NCBI RefSeq assembly: GCF_028207065.1
Contig: NZ_JAQLFP010000027.1
Coordinates: 1 to 36,981, forward strand
Reading direction: 5' to 3'
DNA length: 36,981 bases
Origin: Collinsella aerofaciens
GTDB taxonomy: Bacteria; Actinomycetota; Coriobacteriia; Coriobacteriales; Coriobacteriaceae
The notes under the pieces were generated by a model that had not been told where the DNA came from, did no database searches, and was given only the letters and a program-made list of their open reading frames with translations. The position numbers and the translations under genes were made by a program. Shown one piece after another: positions 8,105 through 15,678 of the stretch (its first letter is position 1; each line of letters opens with the position of its first letter).

Positions 8105-9265
8105 ATGGAGATCACCAAGGATATCCGCTACGTTGGCGTCGACGATCACGACATTGACCTGTTCGAGGGCCAGTACGATGTGTCCGAGAACGGTATGGCA
8201 TACAACAGCTACGTTATCTTGGGCGAGAAGATCGCTGTCGCCGATTCGGTCGATGGCGGATTTGTCGACGAGTGGCTCGGCAACCTCGAGACCGTACTCG
8301 ACGGCCGCACGCCCGACTACCTGGTCATCCATCACATGGAGCCCGATCACTCCGCCGGCATCGCCGCCTTTATGGAGCGCTATCCCCAGGCGCAGATTGT
8401 GGCAAGCATGGGCGCCTTCCGCATGATGGTCAACTACTTTGGCACCGACTTCCCCGAGCGCAAGATGGTTGTCAAAGAGGGCGACGTGCTTGATCTGGGT
8501 GGCCACAGCCTGACCTTTGTCGGCGCCCCCAACGTTCACTGGCCCGAGGTACTCTTCTCCTACGAGGCTACCGACAAGGTGCTCTTTAGTGCCGACGGCT
8601 TTGGCAAGTTTGGCGCCAACGACATCGAGGATCCGGAAGGGTGGGCCTGCGAGGCGCGCCGTTACTACTTTGGCATCGTGGGCAAGTTCGGCAAGTTTGT
8701 GCAGGCCGTGCTCAAGAAGGCCGCCGATTTGGACATCCAGATCATCTGCCCGCTTCACGGCCCCGTGCTGACCGAGAACCTGGGCTACTACCTCGACACC
8801 TGCAACACCTGGTCGAGCTATCAGCCCGAGGACGAGGGAATCACCATTGCCTACGCGAGCGTCTACGGCCACCTGAAGGCCGCCGTCGATGAGCTCGCAT
8901 CTGCGCTCGAGGCTCGCGGCCAGAAGGTTTCCGTCTTTGACTTGGCTCGCGACGACATGGCCGAGGCCGTTGAGGACGCGTTCCGCTATGACCGTCTGGT
9001 ACTCGCTTCCATTACCTATCAGGGCGAGATCTTCCCGTTCATGAGCACCTTCATCCATACGCTCGCCGAGCATGCCTACCAGAACCGCACCGTGGCGCTC
9101 GTCGAGGCTGGCTCCTGGGCACCTGCCGCCGCTAAGGTTATGACCAAGGAGCTCGAGGGCATGAAGGACATCACCCTGACGCAGAACAAAGTGACCGTCC
9201 TGGGTTCGCTCAACGACACCTCGCGCGCTCAGATAGAGGCCCTCGCCGACGAGCTTTCCAAGTAG
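8105..9265 (+). CDS. FprA-family A-type flavoprotein (flavodiiron protein)
   Basis: A 386-residue cytoplasmic flavodiiron protein that reduces O2 and/or NO to protect anaerobes. The N-terminal metallo-beta-lactamase-like domain holds the diiron ligands: HHMEPDH at residues 76-82, NVHWPE near 143-148, SADGFG near 163-168 and LHGP near 221-224. The C-terminal flavodoxin-like FMN domain starts near residue 250 (ITIAYASVYGH). There is no rubredoxin extension. The ATG at 8105 follows TAGGAGG; the open frame begins earlier at 8048 but without family sequence. It stands alone between regulators and ends in a strong hairpin terminator. Confidence 0.93.
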   Translation: MEITKDIRYVGVDDHDIDLFEGQYDVSENGMAYNSYVILGEKIAVADSVDGGFVDEWLGNLETVLDGRTPDYLVIHHMEPDHSAGIAAFMERYPQAQIVASMGAFRMMVNYFGTDFPERKMVVKEGDVLDLGGHSLTFVGAPNVHWPEVLFSYEATDKVLFSADGFGKFGANDIEDPEGWACEARRYYFGIVGKFGKFVQAVLKKAADLDIQIICPLHGPVLTENLGYYLDTCNTWSSYQPEDEGITIAYASVYGHLKAAVDELASALEARGQKVSVFDLARDDMAEAVEDAFRYDRLVLASITYQGEIFPFMSTFIHTLAEHAYQNRTVALVEAGSWAPAAAKVMTKELEGMKDITLTQNKVTVLGSLNDTSRAQIEALADELSK

Positions 9266-9290
9266 CGATACGTTCACTTTTAACGCTCAA

Positions 9291-9329
9291 ACCACCACAA
9301 AGGGGACAGGCACCTTTGTGGTGGTTTTT
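9291..9329. terminator. Bidirectional hairpin terminator, repeat E1
   Basis: A perfect 13-bp stem (ACCACCACAAAGG / CCTTTGTGGTGGT) with the loop GGACAGGCA, then TTTTT. It sits between the convergent flavodiiron and DeoR genes. The identical stem and loop recur at 25819-25853, so this terminator is also a dispersed repeat. Confidence 0.85.
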
Positions 9330-9331
9330 GT

Positions 9332-10135
9332 TTAAGCGTCGGCGATGATGAGATTTGGGTGGGCGTCGTCGGCGGTCTCGGCGATTGAGGTGGCGACGGC
9401 ATGATCGGGGTCACGGTCCATCACGATGGCGTCGACATCGGTCAGCTCGGCAAAGCGGTACATGCCACGTCCGTTAACCTTGCTGGCGTCCATGAGGGCA
9501 ACGCTTTGACGGGCGGCGCCGACCATAGCCGCTTTGGTCTCGGCCATCTGGGGAAAGTCGGTCGTAAAGCCGCAGCTGGAGACAAAGGCGCCGGGGCACA
9601 TGACGGCCAGATCGGCATGGACCATTTGGAGCGCCTGCATAGTGAGCGGTCCGTACAAATAACGATGGCCTTTGCGCAGTGCCCCGCCCAGCATGACGAC
9701 ATCGACCGAGGGCATGCTCTCGTCGATGTAATCGGCAATGGTAATGTCGGCCGTGATAACGGTGATGCCGTTGCGCTGGTCGAGGAGCCGGACAAACTCG
9801 AGCGCCGTGGTGCCCGAGTCGACGAGCAGCGTGTCGCCGTCATTGACGAGCTCGATGGCGCTTTGCGCGATGGCCTGTTTGGCGGCAACGTTGACATTGA
9901 TGCGGCGATCCTGCGTGGAAACGGTCAGCCGCTTCTGGAGCGATACGGCACCACCATGTGTGCGGCGGAGCTTGCCGGACTCGGCGAGCGCGTCCAGGTC
10001 GGCGCGGGCGGTGACGGAGGACACGCCAAAGGTCTGGGCGATTTCGGCTACCTGCACCGAGGCATTATGTTCGAGCATCTCCATGATGGCGGCACGACGC
10101 TCATCGGCGAAAGCGCGGGTTGTTGTGTGGGTCAC
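9332..10135 (-). CDS. DeoR-family transcriptional regulator
   Basis: A 267-residue DeoR-type repressor of sugar metabolism. The N-terminal winged helix holds VQVAEIAQTFGVSSVTARAD near residues 27-46 and the LRRTHGGA motif near 55-62. The C-terminal sugar-phosphate-sensing domain has the family motifs DGDTLLVDSGTTALEF near 99-114 and VMLGGALRKGHRYLYG near 147-162. The start is GTG, preceded by GGAGATGGAG. Dyads with T-rich and A-rich arms lie in its upstream region. Neighbouring lac genes and a divergent class II aldolase suggest control of tagatose or related sugar genes; the target is inference. Confidence 0.9.
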   Translation of the reverse strand: MTHTTTRAFADERRAAIMEMLEHNASVQVAEIAQTFGVSSVTARADLDALAESGKLRRTHGGAVSLQKRLTVSTQDRRINVNVAAKQAIAQSAIELVNDGDTLLVDSGTTALEFVRLLDQRNGITVITADITIADYIDESMPSVDVVMLGGALRKGHRYLYGPLTMQALQMVHADLAVMCPGAFVSSCGFTTDFPQMAETKAAMVGAARQSVALMDASKVNGRGMYRFAELTDVDAIVMDRDPDHAVATSIAETADDAHPNLIIADA

Positions 10136-10192
10136 TGCTGCTCCATCTCCAACCGAAATTTGCAGGAATTGTGTTGACTCTATTTTCGTTCA

Positions 10193-10240
10193 TTTTCTTT
10201 TTGAGTAAGAAAACGCCTTTCGATTACTTACTTTTTCTAT
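10193..10240. promoter_or_regulatory. Candidate operators between deoR gene and aldolase
   Basis: A perfect dyad TTTTCTT-N7-AAGAAAA spans 10193-10213, followed downstream by a CTTT...AAAG dyad around the CTTTTTCTATAAAAGAAAG stretch. They lie between the divergent DeoR and aldolase genes and could be the repressor's own sites. The aldolase leader to 10470 holds no other recognised element. Confidence 0.4.
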
Positions 10241-10470
10241 AAAAGAAAGATGATCAAGGCTCAAAACTCAATTTCGAACACGCGCGCTCGGGTTCGACTC
10301 CTTCCGTTTGCTTTTCAAAAATGAAGGTTGGACCTCGCGCGATGACAATATGTCGCATGTGCAAAGCCGCTGAATTTCATACAATGAGCGCAGCAAAACG
10401 CAAGGTAAAACACCTTGTGAACAACTACGCCCGATGTCCAGATGCGGGCGAGGGAGAGGAGCAAACGCTC

Positions 10471-11328
10471 ATGGCACTTGTTACCACCGAAAAGATGCTC
10501 AAGGACGCTCAGGCCGGCCACTACGCCGTCGGCGCGTTCAACGTCGAGAACCTCGAGTTTGTTATGGCCGTTCTGGCCGCTGCCGAGGAGACCAAGTCCC
10601 CCGTCATCATGCAGACTACCCCGGGCACCATCAAGACCGCTGGCCTGGATTACTTCTATGGCATGGTCAAGGCCGCTGCCGAGCGCGCTTCCGTGCCCGT
10701 CGCTCTGCACCTCGATCACGGCGATGGCTATGACCGCTGCATGCAGGCTTTCCGCACGGGCTACACCTCCGTCATGATCGACGGCTCGCACGAGTCCTTC
10801 GAGGACAACATTGCCCTGACCAAGTCCGTCGCCGATGCTGGCCGCGCCATGGGCGTGCCCGTCGAGGCCGAGCTCGGTAAGGTTGGCGGCAAGGAGGACG
10901 ACGGTCCCGCGGTTGAGGGCGAGAGCCCCTACACCGATCCTGCCGAGGCCAAGGAGTTTGTTGAGCGCACTGGCTGCACCTCGCTGGCCATTGGCGTTGG
11001 CACCAGCCACGGCGTGTACACGAGCGATCCGCACATCGAGCAGTCCGTGGTCAAGGCCATCCGCGACGCCGTCGACGTGCCGCTGGTTCTGCACGGCACC
11101 TCCGGTGTGCCCGATGAGCAGGTTGCCGAGGCTGTGAAGAACGGCATCTGCAAGGTTAACTACGCCACCGAGCTGCGTCAGGCTTACACCAAGGGCTTCA
11201 TGGCCTACATGGCCGAGAACCCCGCCTGCTTCGACCCCAAGAAGCCGGCCAAGGAGGGCATGCGTGAGATCACCGAGCTGGTTAAGATCCGCATGAACAA
11301 CCTCAACTCCGTGGGCAAAGCAGAGTAA
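10471..11328 (+). CDS. Class II ketose-1,6-bisphosphate aldolase (fructose or tagatose type)
   Basis: A 285-residue zinc-dependent aldolase of the Fba/GatY/KbaY family that splits a ketose 1,6-bisphosphate into dihydroxyacetone phosphate and glyceraldehyde 3-phosphate. Metal and catalytic segments visible are LHLDHGDGYD at residues 79-88 (His80, Asp82, His83), the DGSHESFEDNI loop, the VEAELGKVGGKEDD segment, and LHGTSGVPDEQV. The ATG at 10471 follows GGGAGAGGAG; an open frame from 10321 adds a non-homologous leader. No LacD is present, so this could finish the tagatose pathway, but a general glycolytic Fba role is equally possible. Confidence 0.9.
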   Translation: MALVTTEKMLKDAQAGHYAVGAFNVENLEFVMAVLAAAEETKSPVIMQTTPGTIKTAGLDYFYGMVKAAAERASVPVALHLDHGDGYDRCMQAFRTGYTSVMIDGSHESFEDNIALTKSVADAGRAMGVPVEAELGKVGGKEDDGPAVEGESPYTDPAEAKEFVERTGCTSLAIGVGTSHGVYTSDPHIEQSVVKAIRDAVDVPLVLHGTSGVPDEQVAEAVKNGICKVNYATELRQAYTKGFMAYMAENPACFDPKKPAKEGMREITELVKIRMNNLNSVGKAE

Positions 11329-11361
11329 CAGCAAGGGTACTCCGACTCGCTACATATCCCG

Positions 11362-11486
11362 GGGAGGGACGAGGGCTTAGTTCCCCAATCGTCCTCGGGC
11401 ATGCAAAAAGCCTCGCTGCGCACTTCGTGCGGCGAGGCTTTTTGCCCCCTGCGGAAAGATTGGGGAACTAAGCCCTCGTCCCTCCC
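11362..11486. repeat. Nested inverted repeat F1 with internal terminator
   Basis: Perfect 29-bp arms at 11362-11390 and 11458-11486 (outer ends GGGAGGGACGAGG / CCTCGTCCCTCCC) enclose a second hairpin with AAAAAGCCTCGC and GCGAGGCTTTTT arms, which has T/A tails on both sides and would terminate in either direction. The inner part matches the sequence at 36935-36981 near the window's end, so it is a repeat family. It lies after the aldolase gene. Confidence 0.8.
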
Positions 11487-11507
11487 AGGTTGACCTACTC
11501 GAGGTCG

Positions 11508-11634
11508 TCGCCCTTGTGGCGTTAGGGCGGAAAATAATAAGAAGCCTTCGCGCTGCGGAATGATTTTGGAAACTAAGTACGGGGACCCGCCCAAGCCGTT
11601 CTGCTCAATCGCCCTTGTGGTGTTGGGGCTGAAA
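11508..11634. repeat. Imperfect 26-bp direct repeat
   Basis: TCGCCCTTGTGG(C/T)GTT begins at 11508 and again at 11609; over 26 bases the copies differ at about four positions. It lies in the ~320-base gap between the aldolase and HAD genes, which otherwise holds only the nested repeat and no gene. Confidence 0.55.
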
Positions 11635-11650
11635 GGGTGGGACGCGTGGG

Positions 11651-12274
11651 TTATTTGGTTGTTAGGGTTAGTAGGTCGTTGGGGGTTTTGAGGTTGTAGG
11701 TGGCGTTTGGGATGTCTTGGTGTGATCCCCATGCCGCTCTGGCAAAACTGACCCCTGCCGAAGTTGCGCATTGTTCGTCGTAGACGGTGTCGCCAACGTA
11801 GACGACGTTGCCAGGATTCGCGCCCGTACGCCGGAGATATTCGAGCATGGGTGCGGGTGCGGGTTTATGTTCGGTTGTGTCTTCGACAAGGATGATGTGC
11901 TCAAAATACTTATCGAAACCAAGGGGTGCAATTTCTTTTGTGTATTCGTCGCGCGCACGTGAGGAGACGATGCCAAGTTTGCAGCCGCTATCGGCGAGTG
12001 TTGCGATGACTTCAAGCAAACCTGGAAACACGCTGATGGTGCTTTTAAAGCTGGCGGCAACTTGGCACCAGCGATCCAACGTTGCCTGCGAGTAGATCCC
12101 AAGTTTCTCAAGGGCATCCTTGCCGGGTATGCCGAGGGCAAAGTCAAGCTCGTGTCGGGGAAGCGTTTTGCTGGTCTCTTCTTGGACAATCTGGACAAGC
12201 GATGACAGAACGCTTTCTTCTGTATCTGCCAATGTCCCATCAACGTCAAATACGATATGGTCAAAGTGCTTCAT
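11651..12274 (-). CDS. HAD-superfamily hydrolase (phosphoglycolate phosphatase-like)
   Basis: A 207-residue HAD phosphatase. Motif I is FDVDGTLADTEE near residues 9-20 with the two catalytic Asp, motif II is GIVSSRA near 100-106, a Lys lies in EHKPAPAP near 134-141, and motif IV is VYVGDTVYDEQC near 158-169. The helical cap between motifs I and II is of the Gph/PgmB type. Substrate unknown: 2-phosphoglycolate, a sugar phosphate, or another small phosphate are possible. The ATG follows GAGAGGAGC. The upstream minus-strand AraC gene is 56 bases away, so the two may be cotranscribed. Confidence 0.87.
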   Translation of the reverse strand: MKHFDHIVFDVDGTLADTEESVLSSLVQIVQEETSKTLPRHELDFALGIPGKDALEKLGIYSQATLDRWCQVAASFKSTISVFPGLLEVIATLADSGCKLGIVSSRARDEYTKEIAPLGFDKYFEHIILVEDTTEHKPAPAPMLEYLRRTGANPGNVVYVGDTVYDEQCATSAGVSFARAAWGSHQDIPNATYNLKTPNDLLTLTTK

Positions 12275-12330
12275 ATGATTGCTCCTCTCTGTTGTTTGCC
12301 TGCAAGTTTGATGCAGTGACAGAAGAAGGG

Positions 12331-13269
12331 TTAGCGGGATTTCTGCCTGGTGCTATCGAGATTCTGCCTCGCTGCTCGATAGCTCGAAGGAGTGCACCCC
12401 ATTTGTTCTTTAAATACCTGGCCAAGATGGCTTGCTGTTATAAATCCGCATTGGCGCGCGACTGTCTGTACCGTTCGCGTGGTGTGTGCCAAAAGTTCGC
12501 AAGCACGGTTTATGCGGTATGCGCGTAGATATGCCGCCGGGGTCGTTCCTGCACAAGTTTCGATAATGCGGTAACACTCTCTTTCGCTTACGCCGGCTGC
12601 AGATGCCATCTGGGGCACATCTATAGCGGCTGCATAGTTTGCGCGGATAAAGTCCAGGATTGCCTTGAACTGTACGTCGCGGCTGGTCATCCAAGAGGCG
12701 CCGTCGGAAGAAAAGAGCGGTTCGGCCTTGGCGTTAATCTGAATCCAGAGCTCTGACAAACTATTTCGAAGCGCCATCTCGTTCTGCGGCCGTTGAAGGT
12801 CGTGGCTAAAGGAGCTCTTCAGCAAATCGATAAAGGGCATATCGTCGGGATTGGTGGGCGACCATTTGAGCACATCGACGCCTCGACATTGAAGCAATGG
12901 GTTGATGTAGCGCTTTTGGAGACGTCCCGCGGGATCGCCGAGCATCGACGGCTGAAAGATATGCAGCATTTGAATGGCTGGCGCCGAATTGGGTGATTGC
13001 AGCGTGCTGTGCAAAACGCCGCCGTTGATAAAGCCGGCGGACCCTTCCTCAAAGCGTACGTGCTCATGAGCCGCGTGCGTTCGATAGTCAATCGCTCCCT
13101 GCTCCATGTAGAAAAGCTCAACTTCGGAATGCCAGTGCCAGGGGACGGAATTGCCCGGATAGCGAGCGAATTCTGCGCGTTCGGCAATATAGGGCCAGTC
13201 TTCGGCGGTCTCGGGAAACGCTTCCTCGCGTCCTCCGCGGTGCAATTCTATGTGATCCATGTTTCGCAT
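12331..13269 (-). CDS. AraC-family transcriptional regulator
   Basis: A 312-residue regulator with an N-terminal cupin-like sensor (WHWHSEVELFYMEQG near residues 44-58) and a C-terminal AraC double helix-turn-helix from about residue 205. The DNA-binding part shows VPQMASAAGVSERECYRII and the second helix VARQCGFITASHLGQVFKE ending in GCTPSSYR. No clear ribosome binding site is seen; the ATG at 13260, three codons in, is a possible alternative start. Its target and effector are unknown. A small ORF with a strong ribosome binding site lies just upstream on the same strand, and a HAD phosphatase just downstream. Confidence 0.87.
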   Translation of the reverse strand: MRNMDHIELHRGGREEAFPETAEDWPYIAERAEFARYPGNSVPWHWHSEVELFYMEQGAIDYRTHAAHEHVRFEEGSAGFINGGVLHSTLQSPNSAPAIQMLHIFQPSMLGDPAGRLQKRYINPLLQCRGVDVLKWSPTNPDDMPFIDLLKSSFSHDLQRPQNEMALRNSLSELWIQINAKAEPLFSSDGASWMTSRDVQFKAILDFIRANYAAAIDVPQMASAAGVSERECYRIIETCAGTTPAAYLRAYRINRACELLAHTTRTVQTVARQCGFITASHLGQVFKEQMGCTPSSYRAARQNLDSTRQKSR

Positions 13270-13294
13270 GGCATCAGTATAAAGCGCAATGGGC

Positions 13295-13504
13295 TTAGAT
13301 TGCTCTTGCCTGTTCGGGGAACGCCTTGTCTAGGGATGCTTGGAGCTTTTCGAAGGATGCTCGTAAGTTGAGGCTCTGATCGGCTGAGCGCTTGGTTTTT
13401 GTGGTGGGGGAGTCGAGGAGGCCGTTTCTCTGTGTCGGGGGGAAGGAGAAAAGGTTTGCATGTTTTAGGGATGGCTGCTGTGCTGCGTCATTGGAAGAAT
13501 GCAT
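13295..13504 (-). CDS. Hypothetical small protein (69 aa)
   Basis: Not recognised. The reason to keep it is a strong GAGGAGG ten bases before the ATG on the minus strand, and its position 25 bases ahead of the AraC gene in the same direction. The protein is hydrophilic, without membrane segment or signal peptide, rich in Ser, Gln and Lys, with a possible amphipathic helix at the end (ASFEKLQASLDKAFPEQ). It could be a leader ORF for the regulator or a chance reading frame. Confidence 0.45.
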   Translation of the reverse strand: MHSSNDAAQQPSLKHANLFSFPPTQRNGLLDSPTTKTKRSADQSLNLRASFEKLQASLDKAFPEQARAI

Positions 13505-13757
13505 GCTTTTGCGGCCTCCTCGATATCCACCAAAAGGATGCGCTCGGGGTTTGCTGCTAGGTCCCGTGCGCTGGCTACATTATGCCGCGGCTGCCGCAAA
13601 GAAGCGCTAAAGAAAGGCTTAACCTGGTTTGGTGTTACGATGAAACTGCAGGTCAGAGGTATCGAGTAACACTCTTGAAAGGTTTTGAGCTTAAGGGCTT
13701 TCTAAGGTTTGTGACGTGGATGTGGCGCGGACGTGCGTAGCGTGTGAATGCTCGCTG

Positions 13758-14744
13758 TTAGCGCTGCGGCTCTGTGGCGCGCACCTGCTCGATGACCTTT
13801 TCCATCGTGGCGTCGATGCGGTCTTTTTTGAGTTCGCATTCCCAGATGGTTATGGGCGTCCAGCCCATTTGAGTGAGCGCTGCCACAGCAGCACGGTCGC
13901 GCTCGACGTTGCGACGGAACTTTGCCTCCCAAAACTCAACGTTGCGCTTGGGCTGGCTTGGGTTGCACTTGGGGCAGCGGTGCCAAAAGCAACCGTTGAC
14001 GAAGATGGCGATCTTGCGGCCGGGGAAGGCGATGTCGGGCTTGCCGGGTGCCTTCCATTCCAAACGATAGCCCGTAAGGCCCGCGGCCCGTAGGCGCTGA
14101 CGTACGAGCAGCTCGGGCTTGGTGTTGGCGCGCTTGTTGCCCTTCATGGACTTTTTGATGGCGGCGCGACGGCGGACCAGTTCGCGCTCGTCAGCGGAGA
14201 GGTCCGAGGTATCGATGCCGTCGAGCAGACCGGGCTTGGGACGCTTTTTGCTGCGGCGTTTAGGTGCGCGCTTGGGTTTGGTGGCGGGTTTGTCGGTTGT
14301 GTTGGGCGCGGCGTCATCGGCGGAGCTTGCCTCAAGCCGATCTTCCTTCAGCTCAATCAGGGCATCGATAAGCCCCTTGTCGGCGGGCATCCATTCCACC
14401 GTGGCAAGCGAGGCGCGCGGAATCCAGCGGATATCGAGCTGTCGGTCATGTTTCTGAGGCTCATCGGATTCATCGGCGAGCGAGCAGTAGTAGCACTCCA
14501 TGGAGAGATGAAAATCGGGGTAGTCATACTCAACGGTATAGAAATCGCGCAGGTTGGTAACTTTTACCTGCAGCTCTTCCATGAGCTCGCGGCGCACGGC
14601 GTCTTCGGGTGTCTCGCCGCGCATGAGCTTGCCGCCCGGGAATTCCCAAAGTCCTTGCATGTCGCCGTAGCCGCGCTGCACGGCAAGCAGCTCATCGGAT
14701 CCTTCTTTGCGAATGATCCCAGCGGCAACATGAACAGTCTTCAA
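13758..14744 (-). CDS. NUDIX hydrolase fused to Vsr-type very-short-patch repair endonuclease
   Basis: A 328-residue two-domain protein. Residues 1-130 are a MutT-like NUDIX domain: LWEFPGGK at 32-39 and a Nudix box from Gly38 (GKLMRGETPEDAVRRELMEE) with Gln59 where Gly is usual. A basic linker (about 140-172) leads to a Vsr endonuclease domain at about 185-315, with PGKPDIAFPGRK (catalytic-type Asp237), NGCFWHRCPKC, the RNVEFW..K..RNVERD stretch and TIWECEL. NUDIX domains sanitise nucleotide pools; Vsr nicks at T:G mismatches. The TTG start at 14744 follows AGAGAGGA; the longer open frame overlaps the opposite-strand ABC gene and is spurious. No cytosine methyltransferase is nearby. Confidence 0.85.
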   Translation of the reverse strand: MKTVHVAAGIIRKEGSDELLAVQRGYGDMQGLWEFPGGKLMRGETPEDAVRRELMEELQVKVTNLRDFYTVEYDYPDFHLSMECYYCSLADESDEPQKHDRQLDIRWIPRASLATVEWMPADKGLIDALIELKEDRLEASSADDAAPNTTDKPATKPKRAPKRRSKKRPKPGLLDGIDTSDLSADERELVRRRAAIKKSMKGNKRANTKPELLVRQRLRAAGLTGYRLEWKAPGKPDIAFPGRKIAIFVNGCFWHRCPKCNPSQPKRNVEFWEAKFRRNVERDRAAVAALTQMGWTPITIWECELKKDRIDATMEKVIEQVRATEPQR

Positions 14745-14892
14745 CAGGAGTCCTCTCTCAATATCATCACGTGGCAGGCTAGCTACCCCTACCTTACACA
14801 ACGGTAAGGCAAGCGTAAGCCATATCGATGGTAGCCGACTCGTCTTCTTGCGACTATAGATGCCGTAGACTAATCGCAAGAAAGGACTCGGT

Positions 14893-15678
14893 ATGCAAAC
14901 CACGCACATGGCGACCCCGGTACTGGAGGTCGCGCATCTCGAAAAGGTATATGGAGCGCTGGGCAACGTGACCCGTGCGCTCAACGACGTCAGCTTTACC
15001 GTCAACCGCGGCGAATTCGTTGGCATCATGGGCGCCTCGGGCTCGGGCAAGTCGACGTTGCTCAACTGCGTCTCGACCATCGATAGCGCCACGAGCGGCA
15101 CCATCCGCATCAACGGGCAGGACGTTACGCGCATGAAGCAGGCCAAGCTCTCGCAGTTCCGCCGCGAGGAGCTGGGCTTTATCTTCCAGGATTCCAACCT
15201 GCTCGATACGCTCACGGCACGCGAGAACATCGCCCTGCCGCTCACCATCGCCCGTGTGAATTCGGCCGAAATCTCGACCCGCGTGCAGGACGTGGCCGCG
15301 CGCCTGTCCGTGAGCCAGGTGCTCGACAAATATCCCTACCAAATGTCCGGCGGCCAGCAGCAGCGCGTCGCCGCCTGCCGCGCGCTCGTCACCGACCCCA
15401 CCATGATCATGGCCGACGAGCCCACCGGCGCCCTCGATTCCAAGAGCGCCCGTCTGCTGCTCGAGAGCCTGGAGGCCCTTAATCACCGCCTGCGCGCCAC
15501 CGTGCTCATGGTCACGCACGACAGCTTTGCCGCCAGCTACACGAGCCGTGTACTGTTTATTCGCGACGGCAAGATCTTCACCGAGCTGCGCCGCGGCGAC
15601 ACCGACCGCCGAGAGTTCTTCGACCGCATTATGGAGGTCGTTGCCATGATGGGCGGTGAGGGCTCCGATGCTCTGTAA
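14893..15678 (+). CDS. ABC transporter ATP-binding protein (BceA/MacB/LolD type)
   Basis: A 261-residue ATPase. Walker A is GASGSGKST near residues 46-54, the Q-loop is FIFQDSN near 97-103, the signature is [10 protein letters not shown] near 154-163, Walker B with the D-loop is [13 protein letters not shown] near 174-186, and the H-loop is MVTHD near 210-214. The DEPTGALDS form is typical of the group that works with FtsX-like permeases (antimicrobial-peptide resistance, lipoprotein release). The ATG follows AAAGGA. It overlaps the permease start by 11 bases. No BceRS-type two-component genes are present in the window. Confidence 0.92.
   Translation: MQTTHMATPVLEVAHLEKVYGALGNVTRALNDVSFTVNRGEFVGIMGASGSGKSTLLNCVSTIDSATSGTIRINGQDVTRMKQAKLSQFRREELGFIFQDSNLLDTLTARENIALPLTIARVNSAEISTRVQDVAARLSVSQVLDKYPYQMSGGQQQRVAACRALVTDPTMIMADEPTGALDSKSARLLLESLEALNHRLRATVLMVTHDSFAASYTSRVLFIRDGKIFTELRRGDTDRREFFDRIMEVVAMMGGEGSDAL

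Noticed and set aside
13505..13757. Small plus-strand ORF or RNA gene between the small ORF and the NUDIX-Vsr gene
   Set aside because: No ribosome binding site, hairpin or family similarity was found; I see nothing definite in this stretch.
14893..15329. Minus-strand open frame extending the NUDIX-Vsr protein by ~195 residues upstream
   Set aside because: It is the antisense of the ABC ATPase gene, has low-complexity Ser/Arg sequence, and a TTG with a ribosome binding site at 14744 starts exactly at the NUDIX domain.
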